Source of the DNA: JBMOLL01 sp049325415
GTDB taxonomy: Bacteria > Bacteroidota > Bacteroidia > Bacteroidales > GCA-2748055
Length of the DNA stretch: 50,001 bases
Direction of reading: 5' to 3'
Assembly: GCA_049325415.1 (NCBI GenBank)
Contig: JBMOLL010000099.1
Span: 1-50,001 of the forward strand
Shown: positions 18,221 through 26,364 of the stretch, piece after piece
Numbering within the stretch: the first letter of the stretch is position 1
How the letters are laid out: every line of letters starts with the position of its first letter
Position numbers and translations under genes: made by a program
The notes under the pieces: generated by a model
Told to the model about the DNA's origin: nothing
Seen by the model: the letters and a program-made list of their open reading frames with translations, nothing else
The model's database searches: none

Positions 18221-19165
18221 TCACTTCATGTAGTGTCCGGCTCCCCTCATCAGAACATCAAGGTAAATGTATTTCACCCTTTGAAGCCCGGGGCTGCCGT
18301 TTAGGCGGACCAGCGCAGTGTACATATCACTTTCCCCTGTTGTTCCATCAGGCAGGGGCAGGATCTCCATGACCTGCTCCGCCGAGTTAAATGCCTTTAC
18401 CCTGACCACCGCCATCACTTCCTGTCCTTCTCCAGCTCCTGCCTCCGCCCGGCCTTCGGCTACGATCCCCTTGAAATAACTGAGCAACAGCCTGATTTTC
18501 ACCTCATCCAATGAATCCGGAGACAGTTCTCCTGCCTCCTCTCCCGCAAAGAAACGCAACTGCCCGAGGCTGTCCTGCTCCAGCCGGAACGGTATCCCGC
18601 GATACGGATCCACGGCAATCCACTCAATATCTCCGGGTAAAATACTAATCAACATGTGATTACGCACATATGCACCGGAAGGATCAAACATCTTTTTCAG
18701 GTTCAGACCCGGGAAACCGGGCAGACCGACGCCACTCAGGCGGTCGGAGCCGGGTTGCCGGATCCAGACTCCCCCCTTGAGAAAATACAGCGAATAATCC
18801 AGGATCTTCCGGTTTCCGGCAAAGCCGCTGACCCTGCAGGCATCTTCCCCTCCCTGTCCGTCATATTCCATCATCTGTGTGATCCGGAAATGCGACAGTG
18901 CGTATAGAATGTTTTCAACAGCTATCCTGTTCAGCACCTCACCGTCATCCCTGACCCAGGCCGTATCCGTTTTCACGACCCTGAGCGTGTCGCCGCGTCC
19001 GGCAATCATGAACGAGGTGAGCCTCCCGGGCCGGTCGAGCACAAGCTCCCTGTCAGATTTCCGTAAGGTAGAACCCCGCTCAAGAAGCAGAACTACCAGT
19101 AAACCGGCAGCCACAGCCACTGCGGCAAGGTATAACAGTGTCCGGTTCCCTTTCCTAAACGGCAT
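18221..19165 (-). CDS. DUF4340 domain-containing protein
   Basis: A 314-residue protein with one N-terminal membrane segment (LLYLAAVAVAAGLLVVLLLERG) and a periplasmic part that starts with the DUF4340 pattern (DTLRVVKTDTAWVRDDGEVLN; SGLGLPGFPGLNLKKMF-like). Function is unknown. DUF4340 genes commonly accompany ABC transporters of the GldF/GldG type, and this gene overlaps the gldG 3' end by 11 bases, so it is probably an accessory part of that transporter complex. Confidence 0.87.
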   Translation of the reverse strand: MPFRKGNRTLLYLAAVAVAAGLLVVLLLERGSTLRKSDRELVLDRPGRLTSFMIAGRGDTLRVVKTDTAWVRDDGEVLNRIAVENILYALSHFRITQMMEYDGQGGEDACRVSGFAGNRKILDYSLYFLKGGVWIRQPGSDRLSGVGLPGFPGLNLKKMFDPSGAYVRNHMLISILPGDIEWIAVDPYRGIPFRLEQDSLGQLRFFAGEEAGELSPDSLDEVKIRLLLSYFKGIVAEGRAEAGAGEGQEVMAVVRVKAFNSAEQVMEILPLPDGTTGESDMYTALVRLNGSPGLQRVKYIYLDVLMRGAGHYMK

Positions 19166-20864
19166 ATCGTTTCTTTCTGAAATAATTGAAGATCAGCCCT
19201 GCCACGACAACCAGCAGCACGGGAAGGATGGAGTTGATGAGTTTCCACTTCAATACCACCCGGGAATCCGTGATCTTCTCCCTGTCGAGCAGGCGAAGCC
19301 GGAACTCCCTTGCGCGCAGCGACATCAGACCGCTGTCATCGGTCATGTAGTTGATGACGTTCATGATAAACTCCCGGTTACCAAAGGTCTGACGCGTGTA
19401 CTTGTCGTAGCCCAGCGGCTCGGCAACCGGCCGTCCCCTGACGGTGCTGATCTCGTTACGGATGATGTCGCCATCGCCACAAACAAATACCCTGGCCGGA
19501 CTGCTCTTCGGAATAATTTCCGCAGATGCGGGTGTAACACCTGCCGGAACACCGTAGTTTTTGTAAAAAGACTCGAAGGAACCTTCCAGCATGACCGCCA
19601 CCGGAACCGGACCCTGGCTGAACATGGCCGGATCGGGCTGATGATTGACCTCGTCCACATCGATCCGGAGCGGTGCACTCAGGCGAAGGGAGGCGCCTGA
19701 AGTTGTCAAAAGCACGGTCTTTTTTACACCGGCCGGATTATCGGGAACAGTGTCTACGGGAGAAACAAAGGCTGTCTTGACATAATTCAGCCCCCGGGTA
19801 ACCGGGTTGATTCCGTCGCCTGCCAGCAGGGGGAAATAGATCCACGGCTTCATTACAAAGCGGGGTTGCTCCCCGGCAACAGCCATATTCACAGGAACAT
19901 AATTACACTGCAGGTCGGTTACAAGGCTATAATCAAAGCGGACCCCATACTTGAAAAGCAGATCTTCAATATTAAGCTGGTTGACCAGTCCGAGGGTCAT
20001 TCCGCCCGCGAGACTGTCGGGCTGGACCAGAACCGGATCAAGGAAGAAGAGCACCCTTCCACCCCGCATGATATACTGATCGATGGCGAATTTGTCGCGC
20101 TCGCTGAAGGGATGGATCGGCTGGGCAAAAACCAGGGCTTTATAGGCAAGCAGGGCATTCAGGTTACCGTTGATATGCCCGCGGTCAACCTGGAAAAAGT
20201 TTTTCAACTCATCCATTATACTGTGCGTGCTCGTCGAATCAAGTTCCCCGTGACCCTCAATGAAGGCAATCCTGGGTATTTCCTTTAATGTCAGACTTTT
20301 AATACTGCGGATGAATTCAAACTCAAGCGTCTCCATGGAATTATTCAGGTTCTGCTCAGGCGCAAGGGCGGGATTATTCTTCAGCAGGTTCACCGGCATT
20401 TCCGCTCCCCTGCAGCTGATCATGGCTCCCGGAAAAATGATGCGGCTGCTTGATGATCCGTCCTCATCCCTTGCCTGAATATTGGTTACCTGTAAACCCT
20501 TATCGTACAATTCCCCGATGATTTTATTGCGGAGCTCCGTATCCTTCTCCTCATAAAGATTAATGAACTCGTATTGCAGGCGGTCACCGGCATAGGCCCT
20601 GAACTCATCCAGCAGTTCCCGGATGGCCGTCCTGAAACGAACAAATTCCGGCGGCAGTTCACCGTCAAGGTAAACCCTCACAAGAACCACGTCATCCAGG
20701 TTCCGGAGCGTAGTCCGGGTAACCGGTGCCAGGGTGAAGCGTTTCTCGGCGGTGAGGTCGATCCGGGTAAACAGTAATCCGCCCAGCAGATTGATCAGCA
20801 GCAAAACCGTCACGGCAAGCAGGTAGTTTCTCAGATCCCGTTTCATCAGGCTATTCTTCTCCAT
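19155..20864 (-). CDS. gldG: Gliding-motility-type ABC transporter component GldG
   Basis: About 569 residues. The ATG at 20864 (MEKNSLMKRDL) is chosen because an AGGAGG ribosome site stands just upstream, rather than an ATG at 20879 inside the end of gldF. One N-terminal membrane segment (YLLAVTVLLLINLLGGLLF) is followed by a large periplasmic domain with the ABC_transp_aux signature (PRIAFIEGHGELD; ALVFAQPIHPFSERDKFAIDQYIMRGGRVLFFLDP), and the C-terminus has a second membrane helix (ILPVLLVVVAGLIFNYF). In Flavobacterium, GldA-GldF-GldG is needed for gliding; in other Bacteroidota the cargo is unknown. The ATPase GldA is not in this window. Confidence 0.92.
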   Translation of the reverse strand: MEKNSLMKRDLRNYLLAVTVLLLINLLGGLLFTRIDLTAEKRFTLAPVTRTTLRNLDDVVLVRVYLDGELPPEFVRFRTAIRELLDEFRAYAGDRLQYEFINLYEEKDTELRNKIIGELYDKGLQVTNIQARDEDGSSSSRIIFPGAMISCRGAEMPVNLLKNNPALAPEQNLNNSMETLEFEFIRSIKSLTLKEIPRIAFIEGHGELDSTSTHSIMDELKNFFQVDRGHINGNLNALLAYKALVFAQPIHPFSERDKFAIDQYIMRGGRVLFFLDPVLVQPDSLAGGMTLGLVNQLNIEDLLFKYGVRFDYSLVTDLQCNYVPVNMAVAGEQPRFVMKPWIYFPLLAGDGINPVTRGLNYVKTAFVSPVDTVPDNPAGVKKTVLLTTSGASLRLSAPLRIDVDEVNHQPDPAMFSQGPVPVAVMLEGSFESFYKNYGVPAGVTPASAEIIPKSSPARVFVCGDGDIIRNEISTVRGRPVAEPLGYDKYTRQTFGNREFIMNVINYMTDDSGLMSLRAREFRLRLLDREKITDSRVVLKWKLINSILPVLLVVVAGLIFNYFRKKRYAV

Positions 20865-20872
20865 ATAACCTC

Positions 20873-21604
20873 CTACCATTTACGTTTTTGAAGCACAAGC
20901 CTGGCCGAGAGCACGAACAGGCCCATAACACTCAGGAAATAGATCACGTCACGCGTATCGATCACTCCCCTGCTGATGGACCGGTAATGATAATCGATGC
21001 CCAGCCTGGAGATAAAATAGGAAACCGTGCCCGAACCCGCTATCCCGCTCAGCATCCCGAAGCCGAGGTAGACAAGGAACGACAGGAGAAGGGCAAGGAT
21101 AAAGGCAACGATCTGGTTATCGGTCAGCGAGGAGGCAAAAATCCCGATGGCGGTATAAATCCCTCCGAGGAACAGCAGCCCGATATAGGAGCCCCAGGTT
21201 CCCCCGACATCGATGTTACCCGGAGGATTCCCAAGCCTGGAAACCGACCAGAAAAACACCAGGGTAGGCAATAGCGACAGGAGAACAAGGAACCACGACG
21301 CAAGGAATTTGGCCAGCACAATCTGCAGCTCCGTAACCGGCCGGATGAACAGCAGTTCCATAGTGCCGGTCCGCTTTTCGTCGGCAATCATCCGCATGGT
21401 GATCGCCGGAACAAGGAAGAGGAACATCCAGGGGGAGATGGAAAACAGCGCATCAAGGGAGGCGTAGGCACCTTCGATAAGATTGAACTGCCCCGGAAAG
21501 ATCCAGATAAACAGGATATTCAGCACCAGGAAAACCACGATCACCATATACCCGGTGAGGGTACTCAGGAATCCGTTGATCTCTTTTCTGAACAGTGTGT
21601 ACAT
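20873..21604 (-). CDS. gldF: Gliding-motility-type ABC transporter permease GldF
   Basis: A 243-residue ABC-2 type permease with six hydrophobic helices, opening MYTLFRKEINGFLSTLTGYMV and containing PAITMRMIADEKRTGTMELL, the conserved coupling segment of this family. It is the first gene of gldF-gldG-DUF4340; the gldG start is 8 bases downstream. A very good promoter (-33 TTG, 19-base spacer, TAAATTTG) lies immediately upstream. Confidence 0.93.
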   Translation of the reverse strand: MYTLFRKEINGFLSTLTGYMVIVVFLVLNILFIWIFPGQFNLIEGAYASLDALFSISPWMFLFLVPAITMRMIADEKRTGTMELLFIRPVTELQIVLAKFLASWFLVLLSLLPTLVFFWSVSRLGNPPGNIDVGGTWGSYIGLLFLGGIYTAIGIFASSLTDNQIVAFILALLLSFLVYLGFGMLSGIAGSGTVSYFISRLGIDYHYRSISRGVIDTRDVIYFLSVMGLFVLSARLVLQKRKW

Positions 21605-21621
21605 TGACTTTGGTTTATTTG

Positions 21622-21651
21622 CAAATTTAGCTGAACCGGCCGGCAGGACAA
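21622..21651 (-). promoter_or_regulatory. Promoter of gldF-gldG-DUF4340
   Basis: The minus strand has TTG (21649-21651), exactly 19 bases, then TAAATTTG (21622-21629). This matches both boxes and the spacing of the Bacteroidota housekeeping promoter. Its -33 box abuts the stop codon of the SpoIID-like gene. The leader would be about 10 bases. Confidence 0.65.
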
Positions 21652-22821
21652 TTAAAAACTCACTTCCTTTCGCTCGGAGCGGGGCAATTCCCCGTAATCC
21701 ATAATCTTTACATCAAAGAAATAAAAGTTGATGATATCTGTATAGCTGTAACCCTCAACTGCCATCCGCATGGCTCCTTCCTGGCTCATCCCGATTCCGT
21801 GACCGTATCCCTTGCCCATGATGATCACCCTGTCGCCTTCAGGAAACATATTGAAAAAAGCCGACTTCAGATGCCAGTCGTCTCTGATCTTGGTCATCAG
21901 GAGGCTATCCTTATCAAGAATGAAATACTTCTTACGGTGCATTTGTTCGACAAACAACAGCTCGTCGGGGAGTTTCCCGACTGAACGCATGCCGTTATTC
22001 ACCAGGTAGGCCTTCCACTGCCTGAAAGAGATGGTATCCTGCCACCTGGAGTTGGGCTGCCCGATCGAATAGGGATCAATCACGGCCTGCAGGTAGGGCT
22101 CACCGGAGATCCAGACATCGGCACCACGCTGGGTTTCTCCGCCGCTGTTGGAATGAAAAACTGCGGTGATGAGCCGGTAGTTCTGATCGGCAACAATGAG
22201 GCCCGTCGTCTCAAATACTGCTTTAAGGATCTCCGGGTTATATACACTCTTGCCCTTGTAGGCCTGGCAGTGAACCCCGTCGCAAAGAGAAAAACCCTCG
22301 TTCTGATGTTTGTCGAGGTTCTTCATGGCGTAGGTCCGTGCCAGCAGGGCCTGTGCCTTGTAATACTCGGGGCGTGCATTCGGACCGCTTTCACTCTCCA
22401 CTACGCCCGCCAGGTATTTATCGGTATCCACCATATTCACGAGGGTCATAAAACGGTCATTGGCCAGCAGGAGCAATCCGTCGTCGAAGGTCCTTGAGGC
22501 GGCAACCGGCGATACCGGTCTGATCCTGAAAGCCGACATCAGTTCAAGCGGTTTCAGTTCAAAACTGGAAAATGGGCCGAACTGAACATTAGTTCCTTCT
22601 GCCATGAGTTTTCCGTCGCTATGGCTGATGTAGAAGATCTCTCCCTGCCCCATCCGCGCCAGCTCCTCCCCGTCGCCCAGCACAGCGTATCTTCCTGATG
22701 CACAGTATACAACGGCCGACCTGACCACCCTGTCATGGTAAAGACCAATACGGATAACCTGGCCGGCTGCGGATAGCGACCAGCAAACGGCGATGGCGAT
22801 GGTCAGGATCAGTTTGCCCAT
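21652..22821 (-). CDS. SpoIID/LytB-family protein
   Basis: A 389-residue protein with a signal peptide (MGKLILTIAIAVCWSLSAAG). The SpoIID domain is clear: LAGVVESESGPNARPEYYKAQ (with the Glu that is catalytic in SpoIID), ARTYAM, CDGVHCQAYKG (the Cys/His metal site), FHSNSGGETQ and near the end GYGHGIGMSQEGAM. SpoIID is a lytic transglycosylase acting on peptidoglycan; Gram-negative homologues are envelope proteins of less certain role. The start codon follows the lpxB stop directly, with no gap, so the two are translationally coupled. Confidence 0.9.
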   Translation of the reverse strand: MGKLILTIAIAVCWSLSAAGQVIRIGLYHDRVVRSAVVYCASGRYAVLGDGEELARMGQGEIFYISHSDGKLMAEGTNVQFGPFSSFELKPLELMSAFRIRPVSPVAASRTFDDGLLLLANDRFMTLVNMVDTDKYLAGVVESESGPNARPEYYKAQALLARTYAMKNLDKHQNEGFSLCDGVHCQAYKGKSVYNPEILKAVFETTGLIVADQNYRLITAVFHSNSGGETQRGADVWISGEPYLQAVIDPYSIGQPNSRWQDTISFRQWKAYLVNNGMRSVGKLPDELLFVEQMHRKKYFILDKDSLLMTKIRDDWHLKSAFFNMFPEGDRVIIMGKGYGHGIGMSQEGAMRMAVEGYSYTDIINFYFFDVKIMDYGELPRSERKEVSF

Positions 22822-23919
22822 TTATTTTTCTTCTACTAAGAGTTCAACCATTCTTTTTCCGGTTCTTTCCGAGCCTCCGGGTTCGCCCAGCATGGCCTTC
22901 AGTTCGGCATAGCCTTTCTTCATGTCCACCCGGTAGTCCGGGTCGGTGAGCAGGCGGCCCAATTCGTCAGTGATCCGCTCTTCCAGCCGGGTCTGTATAT
23001 ATTCTTTAACGAGTGCTCTGTCGAGGATAATATTTACGAGGCTGATAAAGCGGATTTTTAACAACATCCGCCCGATCAGGTAAGTCAGTGATCCCATCCG
23101 GTACACCACTACCTGCGGCACATTCAGCAGAGCCGTTTCGAGTGTCGCGGTACCCGAGGTGACGACGGCGGCAAACGACTGCTTAAGCAGCGCGTAAGTC
23201 CTGTTCATCACCAGTTCCGCTTCAGAGCCTGAAAGGAACTGCTCATAATAACTCCTGTCCACCGACGGGGCCCCGGCCACCACGAAGCGGCAGGTGGGGA
23301 AATGACCGGCAACCCTGAGCATCAGGGGCAGCATCCGTCGTATTTCCTGTTTCCTGCTTCCGGCCAGCAAGGCAACGACAGGCCTGTCGTCATCCGGAAG
23401 AGCCGGTTCACCGGCCGGTTCACACACGGCATCCACGAGCGGGTTCCCGGTATACTCCACCTCCACTCCCCTCATCCTGAAATATTCCACTTCAAAGGGA
23501 AAGATGACAAACAGCCGGTCGACATCCCGGCGGATCTTACTGATCCGTCCTTTTTTCCAGGCCCATACCTTGGGTGAGATATAATAAAAAATCCGGAAGC
23601 TGTGTTTTTTACCAAAACGGGCCATCGGCAGGTTAAAACCCGGATAATCGACGAGGATCACAAGGTCGGGGCGGAAAAGGAGCAGTTCATTTCTTACCTG
23701 TCGCATCCCCTTCAGGATCGTCCGCAGATGGAGCAAAACCTCGAGTAACATGAAACTGCTTTCCCCGTAATGCCGGAAAAGGCCCTCTGCCACTCCGGCC
23801 ATCAGATCTCCACCCTGGAAACGGAAAACGGCAGCGGGATCTTCTTTTATTATAGCTTTCATCAACCGGGAGGCATGCAGGTCCCCGGAGGCTTCCCCCG
23901 CTATAATAAAGTACCTCAT
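22822..23919 (-). CDS. lpxB: Lipid-A-disaccharide synthase
   Basis: A 365-residue GT19 enzyme that joins UDP-2,3-diacylglucosamine and lipid X in lipid A synthesis at the inner membrane. Diagnostic segments are FIIAGEASGDLHASRLM at the start, VILVDYPGFNLPMARF, YYISPKVWAWKKGRI, FVIFPFEVEYF, GNPLVDA, VALLAGSRKQEI and VTSGTATLETAL. It lies between a small membrane protein (4 bases upstream) and the SpoIID-like gene. Confidence 0.95.
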   Translation of the reverse strand: MRYFIIAGEASGDLHASRLMKAIIKEDPAAVFRFQGGDLMAGVAEGLFRHYGESSFMLLEVLLHLRTILKGMRQVRNELLLFRPDLVILVDYPGFNLPMARFGKKHSFRIFYYISPKVWAWKKGRISKIRRDVDRLFVIFPFEVEYFRMRGVEVEYTGNPLVDAVCEPAGEPALPDDDRPVVALLAGSRKQEIRRMLPLMLRVAGHFPTCRFVVAGAPSVDRSYYEQFLSGSEAELVMNRTYALLKQSFAAVVTSGTATLETALLNVPQVVVYRMGSLTYLIGRMLLKIRFISLVNIILDRALVKEYIQTRLEERITDELGRLLTDPDYRVDMKKGYAELKAMLGEPGGSERTGKRMVELLVEEK

Positions 23920-23923
23920 TGGC

Positions 23924-24220
23924 TCAGAGCAGTTTCAGGATGATGATCAGCAAACCGTACAGGATCGTTGCAAACAGTACCCCTCTTGAGGAAAAAAGCC
24001 TGTTGAGCCAGATAAATACAAAGAAAAGCAAGAGGTTGGGTATGGCGCAGAGGGAGAGCAGCTTGGCCAGCATCTGTATGGACTGCATCTGGCTCAGAAA
24101 TTCGCCGAAGGTGACATTCTCACGAAGCAGCCAAACTACGATCAGGGTGATAAAAGGGGCCAGCAGACCGGCGACAAGGCCCAGCAGTACGGAGTTGAAA
24201 GCAAATTTTTTCTCTGTCAT
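23924..24220 (-). CDS. Small inner-membrane protein, unknown function
   Basis: A 98-residue protein made mostly of three hydrophobic helices (VLLGLVAGLLAPFITLIVVW; LLSLCAIPNLLLFFVFIWL; VLFATILYGLLIIIL). No domain is recognised. It is packed between surE (2 bases) and lpxB (4 bases) in the same orientation, so it is a real gene and possibly linked to envelope lipid metabolism; that link is inferred only from position. Confidence 0.75.
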   Translation of the reverse strand: MTEKKFAFNSVLLGLVAGLLAPFITLIVVWLLRENVTFGEFLSQMQSIQMLAKLLSLCAIPNLLLFFVFIWLNRLFSSRGVLFATILYGLLIIILKLL

Positions 24221-24222
24221 TG

Positions 24223-25014
24223 TCAGTACTTTTTTTCCCAGCTTCTCATCTGGTCGATCATATGATAGGCGGTCAGATCAAAATGAATAGGTACCACGGA
24301 AATATAGTTATTGTTCAGGGCCCACTCATCGGTGCCTTCCACGCCATCCTCCCTGTTGAAGAAGCTTCCGGTAAGCCAGTAATATTCACCGCCGTGCGGA
24401 TCGGTCCGCTTTTCAAACTCTTCCAGCCAGTAGCCGTTCACCTGCCGGCACACCTTCACTCCCCTGATGGGAGACCCGTTGAGCTTCGGGATGTTAATGT
24501 TCAGACAGACAAAATCGGGAAGACCCTCTTCCATCACCTTTTCAATCATTTCCTTAACCGGCGCATAACAATGGGAGAAGTCGGCCTCGGGAGCATAGTC
24601 GAGCAGGCTGAAACCGATCGCAGGTATGTGGTTGATGCTTCCTTCAATGGCTGCAGCCATGGTACCTGAATAAATTACACTCGAGGAGGAATTGGCTCCA
24701 TGATTGATGCCCGAAAGGATCAGGTCGGGCTTCCTGGTGAGCAGCTGGTTAACGGCCAGCTTGATGCCATCAACCGGTGTGCCGTTCACTTCATACCGCA
24801 CAAGGCCCTCACGTTTTTCAAGGGTTTTGACCCTGAGCGGGGTCTTAATGGTGATGGCATGCGACATGCCCGACTGCGAATCGGGGGCCGAGATTACCAC
24901 CACGTCACCAATCTGAGCGGCAATTTCTGTAAGTACTTTCAAACCCCTGGCCTGGATTCCGTCATCGTTGGTAACAAGAATCAATGGCCGTTCTGCTGAT
25001 TTTCCTCCCTTCAT
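24223..25014 (-). CDS. surE: 5'/3'-nucleotidase SurE
   Basis: A 263-residue metal-dependent phosphatase that removes phosphate from nucleoside monophosphates. The family core is visible: ILVTNDDGIQARGL (metal-binding Asp pair), ISAPDSQSGMSHAIT, NGTPVDGIKLAV, DLILSGINHGANSSSSVIYSGTM in pieces, and DFVCLNINIP. It is the first gene of a tight minus-strand operon: surE, small membrane protein, lpxB, SpoIID-like. Confidence 0.95.
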   Translation of the reverse strand: MKGGKSAERPLILVTNDDGIQARGLKVLTEIAAQIGDVVVISAPDSQSGMSHAITIKTPLRVKTLEKREGLVRYEVNGTPVDGIKLAVNQLLTRKPDLILSGINHGANSSSSVIYSGTMAAAIEGSINHIPAIGFSLLDYAPEADFSHCYAPVKEMIEKVMEEGLPDFVCLNINIPKLNGSPIRGVKVCRQVNGYWLEEFEKRTDPHGGEYYWLTGSFFNREDGVEGTDEWALNNNYISVVPIHFDLTAYHMIDQMRSWEKKY

Positions 25015-25032
25015 ATCATTGCTTGTAAACTA

Positions 25033-25040
25033 CAAAAATA
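25033..25040 (-). promoter_or_regulatory. -7 promoter box of surE
   Basis: The minus strand reads TATTTTTG (TAnnTTTG), 18 bases before the surE ATG. No TTG is seen at the -33 position. Confidence 0.5.
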
Positions 25041-25075
25041 GGAAAAAAGGCGGTTCTGCCTTACAGCGGGATGAT

Positions 25076-26254
25076 TCAGGATTGTTTTCTTTTAAAATCA
25101 ATGAGATCAAGGTAACGGCCATGCACCTCTTCGACAATCTCGCTCCAGTTCCTGTACAGGGTATTTGCCGCATTTCTTCCGATCTCCGCCAGATCGTCCC
25201 TTTTCCTGATCTCCAGGATCTTTTCCGCCACCGATTCGGCACTTTCTTCGGCAAGGAAACCGTTGAATCCATCACGAACGCCCTCTGCCGAGTTACTACC
25301 GCTGATCAGAAGGGACGGTGTGGCGGCAGCTGCCGCTTCCCTTACTACCAGGGGTGCATTGTCGTATACGGAAGGAAATGTAAAAAGATCGGCCCTGCTG
25401 TATAACCCGCGAAGCAGTTCCCGGTCGAGGATGGAGCCCAGGAACCTCACATGCTCACCCAGTCCGTAATGAGCTACCCTCTCTTCCATTTCCGCGGCTG
25501 CAACACCGGTGCCGACAAAGACCATGGTAAAAGGGAATCCTGCTTTGTGAAGGATGTTCAATGCGTCGATAAGCAGAAGGGTGTTCTTCTGGCGGATATG
25601 CTGCCCGACAAAAAGCATAACCCAGTCTTCCGGCTGGATGCGGTATTTGCAGTTTATTTTCATCAGCAGACGCTCGTCTACCGGCTCACGGTCGAAATCG
25701 GCCCCGTTGGGAACCACCTCCACAGGTTTCCTGAACCCGTATTCACGCAGGGTTTCCGCGGTGGAATTGCTCACTGCCCAGACCTGATCCACCCTGTCAA
25801 AATAGTTCATGATCAGGTCCGTGATAAGCTGGGTCACCCCGTCGAGCTTCATGACCTGTTTGATATCGTCGTAAAATTTTGAGTGAAAGGTGGCAATGAT
25901 GGGGATTTTGTGACGCCGGGCAATGTGCAGGGCCACAAAACCGGTTGAAAAAGGAGAATGGGAATGAACAAGATCAAAAGGGATGTTCCGGATGTTCGAA
26001 CGGAAATTGAGATCCAGCATTTCCAGTCCGACCCGGTAGGGCTCCCTTCCTTTGAGCGGCATGGAATAATATCGTAACACGGGGAAGGGCTCCCGGTCGA
26101 CATAGCCCGGATAAGCCGGCGTGATCACATAGCATTCACCATGCCGCCTGTCGAGCCAGTAGGCATAATTCCTGACCACGTTTGCCACTCCATCCATTAC
26201 GGGTGGAAAAGAGTCATTAAACTGTCCGAATATTGGTTTACCCTCCTTGTTCAT
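25076..26254 (-). CDS. Glycosyltransferase family 4 protein
   Basis: A 392-residue GT-B fold enzyme. The N-terminal acceptor domain has FNDSFPPVMDGVANVVRNYA and the H-S-H-S-P-F segment (DLVHSHSPFSTGF); the C-terminal donor domain has VEVVPNGADFD, MLFVGQHIRQKN and the E-x7-E motif region (TFPSVYDNAPLVVREAAA). GT4 enzymes of this type move sugars onto lipids, as in diacylglycerol or phosphatidylinositol mannosyltransferases; donor and acceptor are not determined here. It is a single gene with its own promoter. Confidence 0.9.
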   Translation of the reverse strand: MNKEGKPIFGQFNDSFPPVMDGVANVVRNYAYWLDRRHGECYVITPAYPGYVDREPFPVLRYYSMPLKGREPYRVGLEMLDLNFRSNIRNIPFDLVHSHSPFSTGFVALHIARRHKIPIIATFHSKFYDDIKQVMKLDGVTQLITDLIMNYFDRVDQVWAVSNSTAETLREYGFRKPVEVVPNGADFDREPVDERLLMKINCKYRIQPEDWVMLFVGQHIRQKNTLLLIDALNILHKAGFPFTMVFVGTGVAAAEMEERVAHYGLGEHVRFLGSILDRELLRGLYSRADLFTFPSVYDNAPLVVREAAAAATPSLLISGSNSAEGVRDGFNGFLAEESAESVAEKILEIRKRDDLAEIGRNAANTLYRNWSEIVEEVHGRYLDLIDFKRKQS

Positions 26255-26284
26255 CCGGTGTGTCTTCAGGTACGCTTTTCAGGT

Positions 26285-26292
26285 CAAAGATA
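26285..26292 (-). promoter_or_regulatory. -7 promoter box of the GT4 gene
   Basis: The minus strand reads TATCTTTG, the commonest form of the Bacteroidota -7 box, with the ATG about 30 bases downstream. Confidence 0.5.
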
Positions 26293-26364
26293 CGAAATGA
26301 CCGGGAACCGGGAGAACAGGCATCCCTTTATTAAATCTTAAAAAAACTTAAAGGAGCCCGGGGC

